From Rhodococcus ruber NBRC 15591 (GTDB taxonomy: Bacteria; Actinomycetota; Actinomycetes; Mycobacteriales; Mycobacteriaceae), in NCBI RefSeq assembly GCF_001894945.1, contig NZ_BCXE01000014.1, forward strand, positions 62,001 through 126,000: a stretch of 64,000 nt of DNA. Reading direction: 5' to 3'. Position 1 is the first letter of the stretch. Each line of letters opens with the position of its first letter. Shown here one piece after another: positions 1-30,984 of the stretch. Both the position numbers and the translations under genes were made by a program. The notes beneath the pieces were generated by a model, which saw only the letters and a program-made list of their open reading frames with translations, was not told the DNA's origin and searched no databases.

Positions 1-42
1 TCGCCACAGGCTTACGCGTCCCGTGACCGCGCCGCCCCGACG

Positions 43-1074
43 TCACTCGCGCCGGTCCAGCAGCCCGTAGACCGGGTTGTGCCGGGCGGCGTGCCGGACC
101 GCGTCGTCCGTCGCCGAGGTGTAGATCTGCACGGTCTGCAGTGACCGGTGGCCGAGCAACTGCTGCAGCTCCACCATCGTCGCCCCGCCGTCGGCCAGGC
201 TGGTGGCGAAGGTGTGCCGCAGCGCGTGGGCGAGGGCGCCGCGCTTGCGCTCGCTCTCGATGCCCGCCATCCGGTACATCCGCCGCACCCGGTACTGCAG
301 GGTGCCGCGCGTGATACGCCGGCCGTCGGCGCCGACGAACAGCGGATCGGCCGGGGGATAGCGCTCCCACACCGCGAGTGTCTCGTCGTCGCCGCGCCGG
401 GGCCGATGCGTCGGCGGGAACCGGGTGTAGCGCTCCTCGAGATACGCCGAGACGATCGCGGTCCAGCTCTGCTCGAGCGGGATCTGCCGCTCCACGGTGC
501 CCTTGCCCATCACTCGCAGCACGGGGGCACGGGTGCCGCCGAGCACGCTGCCGAGGTCGAGGCGGATCAGCTCCTCCGAACGGATACCGGTCAGCAGCAA
601 GGTCGCGATCAGCGCCAGGTCGCGCTGCGGCCACTCCCGGCCCGAGGCGGCCGGGCGCTGCGCCTCGACGGTGAGGGTGTCCACGAGTTGCCCGATCGCC
701 TTGGGCGTGAACGACTTCGGGGTGTGCTGGGGGCGCTTCGGCTGGGCGATCGACGCCATCGGGTTGCCCTCCGACACGCCTTCGGAGACCAGGAAGTTGC
801 AGAAACTGTTCCACACCGACCAGGCCCGCCGCACCGACGCCGGCTGCCGCTCCCGCGCGAAGGCGGCGAACGCCGAGCGCATCGCCCGGATCGTGATGTC
901 CTGCACGCACAGCTCGTCCGGGGCGACCGAGAGGCGGACGGCGAGTTCCCCGCACACCGCCTGCAGATCCAGCCGGTACGCCTTGATCGTGTGCGCGGAC
1001 CGCTTCGCCGTCTGCAGCGTCTCGAGGTACGCGGCCACCCAGTCCAGCAACCCCGGATCCACCCGGCCCGTCAT
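43..1074 (-). CDS. Tyrosine recombinase / phage-type integrase (XerC/D-like)
   Basis: A 343-residue site-specific recombinase that would cut and rejoin DNA through a tyrosine-phosphodiester intermediate. An N-terminal SAM-like core-binding domain covers about residues 10-110 and the catalytic domain about 120-330. The catalytic set is visible: R165 (in LLLTGIRSEEL), K191, the H283-A-L-R286 box, H309 (LLGHRS) and nucleophile Y318 (VQIYT). The ATG at 1074 is chosen because GGGGAGGG lies just upstream and homology begins there; the open frame extends further upstream without recognisable protein. The length fits stand-alone Xer/integrase proteins (about 300-400 residues). No att site, excisionase or other phage gene is visible, so it may be a host-type recombinase or belong to an element lying left of the window. 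Confidence 0.9.
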   Translation of the reverse strand: MTGRVDPGLLDWVAAYLETLQTAKRSAHTIKAYRLDLQAVCGELAVRLSVAPDELCVQDITIRAMRSAFAAFARERQPASVRRAWSVWNSFCNFLVSEGVSEGNPMASIAQPKRPQHTPKSFTPKAIGQLVDTLTVEAQRPAASGREWPQRDLALIATLLLTGIRSEELIRLDLGSVLGGTRAPVLRVMGKGTVERQIPLEQSWTAIVSAYLEERYTRFPPTHRPRRGDDETLAVWERYPPADPLFVGADGRRITRGTLQYRVRRMYRMAGIESERKRGALAHALRHTFATSLADGGATMVELQQLLGHRSLQTVQIYTSATDDAVRHAARHNPVYGLLDRRE

Positions 1075-1166
1075 GACCCTCCCCGCATCCCGGTCGTACA
1101 CCTGTGCGATACCAGTGTGACATCCGGGGCCGACGGGAACGGTGCGACCCGGCGGGCGGCCACGGC

Positions 1167-1622
1167 CTACCGGTGTGACCCGGCCCCGCCCAGGCGCTGG
1201 GGTCCCGGGCCCCGGGCGCCCAGCACATCGCCGGGGTTGGCCAACGGGCACGACGCCAGGCTCAGGCAACCGCACCCGATGCACTCGGTGAAACTGTCCC
1301 GCAGGGCGGTGAGGGCCTCGATCCGCTCGGTGAGCCGGTCGTGCCACTGCCGCGACAACCGCGCCCAGTCCGCCGCGGTGGGCACCCGGCTGTCCGGCAG
1401 CGAATCGAGCGCCTCCCGGATCTCGTCGAGGGAGACCCCCACGCCCTGCGCGACCCGGATGAAGGCCAGGCGACGGAGCGTGTCGCGCCGGTAGGTGCGC
1501 CGGTTCCCCGAGGTGCGTCTGCTCTCGATCAGGCCGCGGGCCTCGTAGTAGTGCAGCGCGGACACCGCCACCCCCGACCGGGACGACAGCTCGCCCGGGG
1601 TCAACCACACGTTCGGCGGCAT
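1167..1622 (-). CDS. soxR: SoxR-type MerR-family redox-sensing regulator
   Basis: A 151-residue MerR-family activator. An N-terminal winged helix-turn-helix (about residues 6-75, with SALHYYEARGLI and the wing around RRTYRRD) is followed by a dimerisation helix. The C-terminal cluster motif has Cys 114, 117, 119 and 125 (C-x2-C-x-C-x5-C), which binds the 2Fe-2S centre in SoxR. In actinobacteria SoxR usually responds to redox-cycling compounds and controls small sets of oxidoreductase or export genes directly. The ATG at 1622 follows a good GGGAGG ribosome site, and a possible -10 TACAGT lies at complement(1678-1683). Its targets are not evident; the VOC protein gene 1.3 kb away is one candidate. 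Confidence 0.9.
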   Translation of the reverse strand: MPPNVWLTPGELSSRSGVAVSALHYYEARGLIESRRTSGNRRTYRRDTLRRLAFIRVAQGVGVSLDEIREALDSLPDSRVPTAADWARLSRQWHDRLTERIEALTALRDSFTECIGCGCLSLASCPLANPGDVLGARGPGPQRLGGAGSHR

Positions 1623-1900
1623 CGCCGTTCCTCCCGAATCCGGGGCCGGCCCCACGGACCTGCCGTTCGTCGAACCGACTGTACGACGAGGGGAGCGGGC
1701 CGGCGACGTCGCCGATCCACCCGTCGAGGGGGAGGTGGTGGTGGTGGTGTGCGACGGCCCCCGCCGGGACATCGCGGGCGGCGTGGGCGCGGCGGTCCGG
1801 GGGCCGGGGGCGGGGAACGAATCGGGGCGTGCTGAGGCCCGGCGTTGGCGGCGGCGTCGTGCCGGGAATGCGCGCATGCTCGCGCGCCGTGGGCGTGTGA

Positions 1901-1941
1901 TGGATAACGGTGATTATCCATCAGTATTGTTATCAGCAATA
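1901..1941. promoter_or_regulatory. AT-rich island with two inverted repeats
   Basis: TGGATAA and TTATCCA (1901-1907 and 1914-1920) form a perfect 7-bp inverted repeat. TATTG and CAATA (1925-1929 and 1937-1941) form a second one right beside it. The island is strikingly AT-rich within a region of well over 70% GC. It may be an operator, a promoter or a recombination site; function is not known. Confidence 0.45.
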
Positions 1942-2172
1942 GGTGATTGGGTCCGCACGGGAGTGCTCGACGGGGAGAGGGCCTCGTCCGGCCCACGCAG
2001 GACGGGCGCCGACGGGTCGCGCGGTGCCGACCGACACGCCGGACGACCGCCGGTGCGAAGCGGCGATCCGGTCGATCGACGAGACGACGCGGGCGACCGG
2101 CCGGACGCCGCGCCGCCGGCCGACGGTGCGGCGAGGCCGGACGCGTCCGCCGGGGGCACTCCGGTGCGCGCC

Positions 2173-2226
2173 CGGTTCGAGCACATCCACCGGTTCGAGC
2201 GCCTGCATCGGTTCGAGCACCCGGGG
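2173..2226. repeat. Three 18-bp tandem repeats beginning CGGTTCGAGC
   Basis: Units at 2173-2190, 2191-2208 and 2209-2226 share CGGTTCGAGC at an exact 18-bp spacing; the remaining 8 bp of each unit vary. Regular phasing of a fixed 10-mer resembles iterated protein-binding sites, but a non-functional small duplication is also possible. Confidence 0.6.
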
Positions 2227-2261
2227 TCCACCTTCCCGCGGGGAGGCTTCCGGCACACTAC

Positions 2262-2280
2262 TTGACATAATGTGCATTAT
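2262..2280 (+). promoter_or_regulatory. TTGACA hexamer overlapping an ATAATG/CATTAT palindrome
   Basis: A perfect -35-like TTGACA at 2262-2267 overlaps the inverted repeat ATAATG-TG-CATTAT (2267-2280). No good -10 is seen 17 bp downstream. It may be a repressor-controlled promoter, but no gene follows until 2899. Confidence 0.35.
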
Positions 2281-2564
2281 CGGCAATTCGGGATGCGGGG
2301 TTGACCAGCCGTTTGTCTGCGCGGCCCGCTCGGGTGTCGAAGCTTCCGGCGACCCGTGTCCGCACTGCGGGCGCTCGGCTTCCGCAACCGCGGCGCTCGC
2401 GCCGCCCGGCGTTCCTGCCGGCGTTCGCCGCCGGATCGTGCGGCTGCGGGCACCCGACGGGACCGGACGCCGGCTGCCTTCCACGGATCTCCACGCAGCC
2501 TCGCTCACGCTCCGGCGTTACCCGCCTCGCCCCTCCACGGCCCCGGCCCAGACGGGACCTAATT

Positions 2565-2577
2565 CGTCACGGTGACG
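2565..2577. promoter_or_regulatory. Operator-like palindrome CGTCACGGTGACG, copy 1
   Basis: A perfect 6+1+6 palindrome preceded by GGGACCTAATT. The same arrangement recurs 216 bp downstream at 2781. A shared 5' flank plus a perfect core suggests a regulator binding site or a short duplicated control element. Confidence 0.5.
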
Positions 2578-2780
2578 ATTACCGGGTCGGGCCCGTGTCC
2601 GACCGCTCGTGCTCCAGCGTGCCGAAGTTCGACCCGCGGTGGTCCGGTGACCCGTCCGCGACCGTGGGCGGCACGCTTCGGAATCGCCCGACCGGGTCGG
2701 CGTCGCGCGGGCCGGTCGACCGGGTCCGCAATGCGGGCTCCATCCTCTCCCCTCGCCCGGGGGTTCTCCCGGGACTAATT

Positions 2781-2793
2781 CGTCACAGTGACG
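2781..2793. promoter_or_regulatory. Operator-like palindrome CGTCACAGTGACG, copy 2
   Basis: Second perfect copy, preceded by GGGACTAATT, 106 bp before the VOC gene start. A degenerate third copy (core GTCACGGTG) occurs at 2845-2857, just upstream of the likely -10 at 2865. The spacing supports control of the VOC gene. Confidence 0.5.
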
Positions 2794-2864
2794 TAAATCA
2801 GTCGGGTATGTCGACCGGTGTTCGACGGGACGATCGACCCTCGATGTCACGGTGTCGATCACGT

Positions 2865-2893
2865 TAGGCTTTCCGGACATTCGCCGAAGGAGG
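2865..2893 (+). promoter_or_regulatory. Likely -10 (TAGGCT) and strong ribosome site of the VOC gene
   Basis: TAGGCT at 2865-2870 fits the actinobacterial TANNNT -10 form. GAAGGAGG at 2886-2893 lies 5 nt before the GTG at 2899 and decides that start. No clear TTGACA is seen upstream. Confidence 0.5.
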
Positions 2894-2898
2894 CATCC

Positions 2899-3252
2899 GT
2901 GAGCAGCCATGAAGTGAAGATGATCGTGCTGTCGACCGACGATCTCGACGAGTCCATCAGGTTCTACAACGAGACCCTGGGCATGGCGTTGAAGTTCCGG
3001 GACGGCGCCCATTTCGCTGCCCTCGACGGAGGTGGGGTCACCCTCGCGCTCGCGACCGCAGTCGATCATCCGATCCACGGCCAGGTGGTCGTCGGCATCA
3101 AGACCGCCGACGTCGATGCCGCCGCGAAGGCCATCGAAGAAGCCGGCGGCGGCATCGTGCAGGGCCCGTACGACGACGCGCACGAGCGCCGCGCCGTGGT
3201 CTACGACAACAAGGGCAACGGGTTGGTCTTCTACAGCCCGCTGAGACGGTGA
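2899..3252 (+). CDS. VOC-superfamily (glyoxalase/bleomycin-resistance fold) protein
   Basis: A 117-residue single-domain VOC protein with two beta-alpha-beta-beta-beta repeats. Typical landmarks are STDDLDESIRFYNETLGM near the N-terminus, ALDGGGVTLAL in the middle and DNKGNGLVFYSPL at the end. Family members bind metals or small hydrophobic ligands and act as isomerases, dioxygenases, thiol transferases or antibiotic-binding immunity proteins. The sequence does not say which applies here. The GTG start is set by a strong GAAGGAGG. Two operator-like palindromes lie upstream, and the gene converges with the NRPS gene, so an immunity role is conceivable but unsupported. Confidence 0.85.
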   Translation: MSSHEVKMIVLSTDDLDESIRFYNETLGMALKFRDGAHFAALDGGGVTLALATAVDHPIHGQVVVGIKTADVDAAAKAIEEAGGGIVQGPYDDAHERRAVVYDNKGNGLVFYSPLRR

Positions 3253-3318
3253 TCGGGCGTCTCGGACGGTGACCGGGCGCTGATCTCGGGGCACCGCCGC
3301 GACACGTCCGTCGATCGC

Positions 3319-3352
3319 CGGGGTCCCCTCCTTCACTGCGGGACCTCGCCCC
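3319..3352. terminator. Possible bidirectional terminator between VOC gene and NRPS
   Basis: GGTCCC (3322-3327) pairs with GGGACC (3340-3345), with further CGGGG/CCCCG pairing outside after a bulge. It lies between two convergent genes. No T-tract is present. Confidence 0.35.
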
Positions 3353-3401
3353 GTCCGTGACCGTCCGCGGGGATACGGAAGATGCTGTCCCGAAGACGAT
3401 T

Positions 3402-25406
<22,005 letters not shown>

Positions 25407-25849
25407 CGAACTCCCCTTCACGAAAGTGATTCCAGTGCTGTCCTGGCACCCCCCGGCACCGTGCAGGAAAACCTCTCGGTCGGATCGACGTGGCTGTAGC
25501 TCTCTCCCCTTCGATCGTCCGCGCCCTCGAAGATGTGACAGCGGGCGCTCCCTCAAGCTAGACCACCGCGACGACATCCCGACCCGAAACCGGAGCGAAA
25601 AATCGACCCCCCGGGCCGCATCGTTTCCGAGTCGAGACCTCGACGGGGACCTGTCGCCGTCTCGACCGCAGATCGACGGGAAACTGTGACCGTTCCATCG
25701 CGGTCCGGTCACCGAATGAGCGCGAATCACGGTTTCGAGAGCCGTCTTTCGAGCCGGTTCACGGAAACGGCCCGCGCCGGCCCCGACCCCCCTATTGTCG
25801 AGCCGACCACGTCGTCGCCCGTGCCCGTCCCACCCTCGAGGAGCTCTGG
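25407..25849. other. Divergent control region between NRPS and secreted-protein gene
   Basis: 443 bp with no supportable gene. It must hold the NRPS promoter (minus strand) and that of the secreted protein (plus strand). AAGGGGAG, the NRPS ribosome site, is at complement(25411-25418). No convincing -35/-10 pair was found for the NRPS, and no clear regulator operator. Confidence 0.6.
25793..25798 (+). promoter_or_regulatory. Possible -10 (TATTGT) of the secreted-protein gene
   Basis: TANNNT-type hexamer 51 bp before the ATG at 25850, whose ribosome site GAGGAGCT is at 25838-25845. No matching -35 was recognised. Confidence 0.35.
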
Positions 25850-26458
25850 ATGCAGCAGCGTCGATGGACCGTTCGTTCGCTCACCGCCGCAGCCGCTGTC
25901 GCGGCGGCGGTGGCCGTGCCCGCGCACGCCGTCGCGGAACCCGAGCCCCCGGGACTGCCGCCGGACGCGTTGCGTGCGGCCGCGGCCGCGGAGTCCCCCG
26001 AGGCGCTGCGGGCGGTGGAGTCGCTGCTCGACGCGGCTCGCACCCCGGCGTTGTTCGAGCCGCCACCGCGCAACACTCCGCAGCCGTTCATGCAGCCCGC
26101 CCCCACGTTCGGGCTCGGCTGCGGGGGCGGTTTCACCCCCTACGCGATGACCACCGGATGGGCCCAGCCCGGCCCCAACGCGGTGCCCCCGGTGCAGATC
26201 GGCCAGCTGAAGATCTTCGTCTCCCCCACGATCCCCACCCTGCCCGCGCGGGCCGACCTGAAGTTCGTGTGGCTGAACATGGAGAACTTCCGCGGCGGCG
26301 TGGACACGCTCGACGACACCGTGGGCGGGGTGCCGCAGCTGTCGAAGACCCTCGACACCGGCACCGGTCCGGTGCTGTCGGCACTGTTCGGGTCCGTGCA
26401 GTACGTCGACGGCACCTTCTGCCAGGTGGTGTACACGATGGGGGCGTTCTTCGCCTGA
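25850..26458 (+). CDS. Secreted protein of unknown function
   Basis: A 202-residue protein with a clear Sec signal peptide: RR near residue 4, a hydrophobic Ala/Val stretch (about 11-24) and an AHA-type cleavage site near 25-29. The mature part begins with an Ala/Pro-rich helix (about 35-65), then a compact domain with only two cysteines, in GLGCGGGF and near the C-terminus (TFCQVVY), which probably form a disulfide. No catalytic motif is recognised. Similar small exported proteins are common in mycobacteria and rhodococci. It is divergent from the NRPS gene, but no functional link is evident. Confidence 0.75.
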   Translation: MQQRRWTVRSLTAAAAVAAAVAVPAHAVAEPEPPGLPPDALRAAAAAESPEALRAVESLLDAARTPALFEPPPRNTPQPFMQPAPTFGLGCGGGFTPYAMTTGWAQPGPNAVPPVQIGQLKIFVSPTIPTLPARADLKFVWLNMENFRGGVDTLDDTVGGVPQLSKTLDTGTGPVLSALFGSVQYVDGTFCQVVYTMGAFFA

Positions 26459-26468
26459 GCGGGCCGGC

Positions 26469-26801
26469 TCAGCGGAGCCGTTCGGCGGCGCGGGCCAGCC
26501 GCACGAGCTCGTCGCACAGGGCGGCCAGTTCCGCCGGACCGGCGCCCTCCGCCACCGCGGTCGCGACGTCCTCGGCCGCGCACCGCACCTCGAAGGCACG
26601 GTCGGCGACAGCGCTCGCCTCCGCGGCGGTCAGGATCACCGCGTCCTCCGGCAGTCCCGCTTCCCGGGTGAGGGTGCGTTGCTCGTAGGCCCGCTGACGG
26701 CACGAGCGGCGGCAGTAGCGGCGACGGCGCCCGAGGGGGGCGTCGGCGACCGGCCGGCCACACCAGAGGCAGTTCTCCGGTTCACGGGTACGTCCGGTCA
26801 T
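26469..26801 (-). CDS. Small conserved protein with paired-Cys (zinc-type) motif
   Basis: A 110-residue protein. Its N-terminal third holds CLWCGRP and YCRRSC (C-x2-C and C-x3-C), which look like a zinc-binding treble; the rest is Ala/Glu-rich helix. It sits divergently upstream of rbpA, as a small protein (Rv2049c) does in M. tuberculosis. The motif followed by RQRAYEQR would suit nucleic-acid binding, but the function is unknown. The ATG at 26801 is 8 nt from a TAGGGT -10 element, so the mRNA is probably leaderless. Confidence 0.75.
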   Translation of the reverse strand: MTGRTREPENCLWCGRPVADAPLGRRRRYCRRSCRQRAYEQRTLTREAGLPEDAVILTAAEASAVADRAFEVRCAAEDVATAVAEGAGPAELAALCDELVRLARAAERLR

Positions 26802-26809
26802 GGCCGTCC

Positions 26810-26815
26810 ACCCTA
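26810..26815 (-). promoter_or_regulatory. -10 element TAGGGT of the small Cys-motif gene
   Basis: Eight nucleotides separate this TANNNT hexamer from the ATG at 26801, matching a leaderless arrangement. Confidence 0.5.
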
Positions 26816-26880
26816 CCGGCCGGCGGAGCCGCGGCGGCCGGGGCGGTAGACTCACCCGCGCCCACGGCCGCGGGGCGGTC

Positions 26881-26908
26881 GGGAACCGATTCGACCGCGT
26901 GTGCGTTG
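26881..26908 (+). promoter_or_regulatory. SigH/SigR-type promoter of rbpA (GGGAAC-N18-GTTG)
   Basis: GGGAAC at 26881-26886 and GTTG at 26905-26908 are separated by 18 bp, matching the thiol-stress ECF sigma consensus (GGGAAT-N18-GTTG). Streptomyces rbpA is known to be under SigR, so the match is functionally sensible. A TTGACA at 26906-26911 and a TAGACT at 26846-26851 could serve the housekeeping sigma factor as well. Confidence 0.65.
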
Positions 26909-27008
26909 ACAGAAGAGGTCGGCATCCGCCGATGTCGACCGCACTGTGGACGCGCGCTCGCCCCGGAGGCGAGCGCACCGGGCGGAGCACACAAGAGAGG
27001 ACACCACC

Positions 27009-27347
27009 ATGGCAGATCGTGTACTGCGAGGCAGCCGGCTCGGGGCGGTGAGCTACGAGACCGACCGTGACCACGATCTGGCGCCGCGGCGGATCGCCCG
27101 CTACCGCTGTGACAACGGCGAGGAGTTCGACGTTCCGTTCGCCGACGACGCGGAGATCCCCGGCACCTGGATCTGCAAGAACGGTCTGGAAGGCTCCCTG
27201 GTCGAGGGCGCGGCGCCCGAGGCGAAGAAGGTCAAGCCGCCGCGCACCCACTGGGACATGCTGCTCGAACGCCGCTCCATCGACGAGCTCGACGAGCTGC
27301 TCAAGGAGCGCCTCGAACTGCTCAAGACCAAGCGGCGCGGCGCCTGA
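27009..27347 (+). CDS. rbpA: RNA polymerase-binding protein RbpA
   Basis: A 112-residue transcription factor that binds the sigma-A region 2 and RNA polymerase and stabilises the open complex; in streptomycetes it also affects rifampicin tolerance. The expected parts are present: a basic N-terminal tail (MADRVLRGSRLGAVSYETD), a zinc-type core fold with C in YRCDNGEEF and WICKNG, a basic linker (AKKVKPPRTHWDMLLERR) and a C-terminal sigma-interaction helix (SIDELDELLKERLELLK). The length matches the family. The start follows AGAGAGGACACCACC. It has a SigH/SigR-type promoter and is closed by a very strong hairpin. Confidence 0.98.
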   Translation: MADRVLRGSRLGAVSYETDRDHDLAPRRIARYRCDNGEEFDVPFADDAEIPGTWICKNGLEGSLVEGAAPEAKKVKPPRTHWDMLLERRSIDELDELLKERLELLKTKRRGA

Positions 27348-27360
27348 CCTCAGGTCGACC

Positions 27361-27414
27361 GGTACGCACGAGGCCGCCCCCGGGATCCGTCCCGGGGGCG
27401 GCCTCGTGCGTACC
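27361..27414 (+). terminator. Strong rbpA terminator, 25-bp perfect stem
   Basis: Arms 27361-27385 and 27390-27414 are perfectly complementary around a 4-nt TCCG loop. There is no U-tract, as is usual in these genomes. It isolates rbpA from the pap operon. Confidence 0.85.
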
Positions 27415-27605
27415 GGGGGCGGTGCGTGTCCTGCCGGGTCGGCCGTGTTGCGCGCACGGCACAAATGGATCAAACGCCGACAGCGGCTCCGCGCGCGTGT
27501 CATCATGATCGAACACCGGCCGGATTCTCGGACCGGCGACCTCGGACGACGCGAAACGGAATGACCCACTGGGGTTTCGGGCCGCGGTACAGGGGGCGAG
27601 AAGCG

Positions 27606-27971
27606 ATGGACAACAGCAACGACCACCGGGCGGACGCCACCGCCGAATCCGCACCGGACGACCTGCTCGACGGGCTGCGCACCGAACTCGACCGGGTCGA
27701 CGCCCGGCTCCTCGATACCGTTCGGGACCGGCTGCGCATCTGTGCCCGCATCGCGCACCTGAAACAGCGGCACGCGATCCCGATGCTGCAACCGGGCCGG
27801 ATGCAGGTCGTGCATGCCCGCGCCGAGTCCTACGCGCACCGCAACGACATGTCGCCGGAATTCCTGCACTCGTTGTACGCGCTGCTCATCGCGGAGGCGT
27901 GCCGGGTCGAGGACCTCATCATCGACGGTCCCGGCGCGGCGCCCGCCCAACTGCGCGAGACCCGGACCTGA
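27606..27971 (+). CDS. papB: 4-Amino-4-deoxychorismate mutase (PapB/CmlD type)
   Basis: A 121-residue AroQ-fold chorismate mutase-like protein. Its body (LDRVDARLLDTVRDRL, IAHLKQRH, PMLQPGRMQVV, LLIAEACRVEDLII) corresponds closely to Streptomyces PapB as remembered, which rearranges 4-amino-4-deoxychorismate to 4-amino-4-deoxyprephenate. The PMxQPGR block separates PapB from ordinary AroQ mutases. It is the first gene of a four-gene operon and ends 8 bp before papA. The preceding gap (27415-27605) holds the likely promoter, but no clear -35/-10 pair was recognised. An ordinary chorismate mutase is the alternative, made unlikely by the neighbours. Confidence 0.9.
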   Translation: MDNSNDHRADATAESAPDDLLDGLRTELDRVDARLLDTVRDRLRICARIAHLKQRHAIPMLQPGRMQVVHARAESYAHRNDMSPEFLHSLYALLIAEACRVEDLIIDGPGAAPAQLRETRT

Positions 27972-27979
27972 GACCGGTC

Positions 27980-30075
<2,096 letters not shown>

Positions 30076-30079
<4 letters not shown>

Positions 30080-30984
30080 GCGACACGACCGGCCTCGTCG
30101 TCGTCGCCGGGGGTGCCGGCGCGGTCGGCCGGATGCTCGGTGAGGCGCTGCGCCGCGACGGCGCCGACGTGCTGGTGGTCGACCCGGCCGCCGGCGACGA
30201 TCCGGGCGCGCTGCGCGACGATGTCACCGTCCCCACGGCGGCCGTGCGGGACGCGGTGCGGTGCGCCTCGATGCTGGTGCTGGCCGTGCCCGAGGCCACG
30301 GCGCTGGCGGCCGCCGCCCGGCTCGGTCCGCTGCTGTCGCCGGACGCGGTGCTGGTGGAGACCCTGTCGGTGAAGTCGGCGTGGGCGCAGGCGGGACGCG
30401 GGCGGGGGTGGTCCGCGCAGTGTGTCGGGCTGAACCCGATGTTCGCGCCGGCGCTGGGCATGGCGGGACGACCGGTGGCGGTGGTCGAGCACCGGCCCGG
30501 CCCGGCCGTCGACGCGCTGCTCGCGGCGCTCGACCGGTGGGGCGCGCGGGTGGTGCGGATGACGGCGGACGACCACGACCGGGTCGCGGCGGCCACCCAG
30601 GCGGCCACGCACGCGGCGGTTCTGGCGTTCGGGCTGGCGCTGGGACGGCTCGGCGTCCCCCCGTCGGTGGCGGCGGCGACCGCCCCGCCCCCGCACGTGC
30701 TGCTGCGGGCGCTGCTGGCGCGGATCGCCGGCGGCGCCCCCGAGGTGTATCTCGACGTGCAGGCCGGCAACCCGCACGCGGCGGCGGCCCGGTCGGCGCT
30801 GCGGGCCTCCCTCGACGAGCTCGAGGCGGTGGTCGAGACCGGATCGGTGGCCGGGTTCGCGGACCTGCTGGGCCGGGCCGCAACGCCGCTGGGCGCGGAC
30901 ACCGGCCGGTATCGTGAGCTGTGTGCGGAACTGTTCGCGGAACTGACGCACGAGGAAACGGAGAGCCGTCATGGCCGAGCCTGA
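30076..30984 (+). CDS. papC: 4-Amino-4-deoxyprephenate dehydrogenase (PapC/CmlC)
   Basis: A 302-residue NAD-dependent dehydrogenase of the TyrA fold. The N-terminal Rossmann motif is GGAGAVGRMLGEAL. Blocks shared with PapC are VGLNPMFAPALGM, AATQAATHAAVL, ATAPPPHVLLRALLARI and PEVYLDVQAGNP. It oxidatively decarboxylates 4-amino-4-deoxyprephenate to p-aminophenylpyruvate. The GLNPMFAP block replaces the GLHPMFGP form of prephenate dehydrogenases, as in other PapC proteins. The GTG start overlaps the papA stop, so the genes are translationally coupled. No dedicated aminotransferase is present; a housekeeping aromatic aminotransferase would complete p-aminophenylalanine. Confidence 0.9.

Larger units (their letters stand above)
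1623..2898. other. 1.3-kb intergenic region without a convincing gene
   Basis: Open frames exist on both strands because of the GC content, but they are rich in Arg/Pro/Ala, lack recognisable domains and ribosome sites, and overlap each other. Visible structure: an AT-rich island with two inverted repeats (1901-1941), three 18-bp tandem repeats (2173-2226), a TTGACA-linked palindrome (2262-2280), and two copies of the palindrome CGTCACRGTGACG (2565 and 2781). This looks like regulatory DNA or a scar of genetic exchange next to the recombinase gene. Confidence 0.6.

Noticed and set aside
43-1608. Longer N-terminal form of the recombinase starting near 1608
   Set aside because: The extra 178 residues overlap the SoxR gene, are low-complexity and have no homology; the ATG at 1074 has a ribosome site.
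1735-2867. Overlapping open frames in the 1.3-kb intergenic region
   Set aside because: No ribosome sites, domains or codon pattern distinguishing them; several frames on both strands are equally open.
2864-2878. Iron box (IdeR/DtxR-like) upstream of the VOC gene, and a similar match at 63690-63704
   Set aside because: The resemblance comes from TTAGGCT/TTAGCCT, which are better explained as -10 elements; the palindrome is incomplete.
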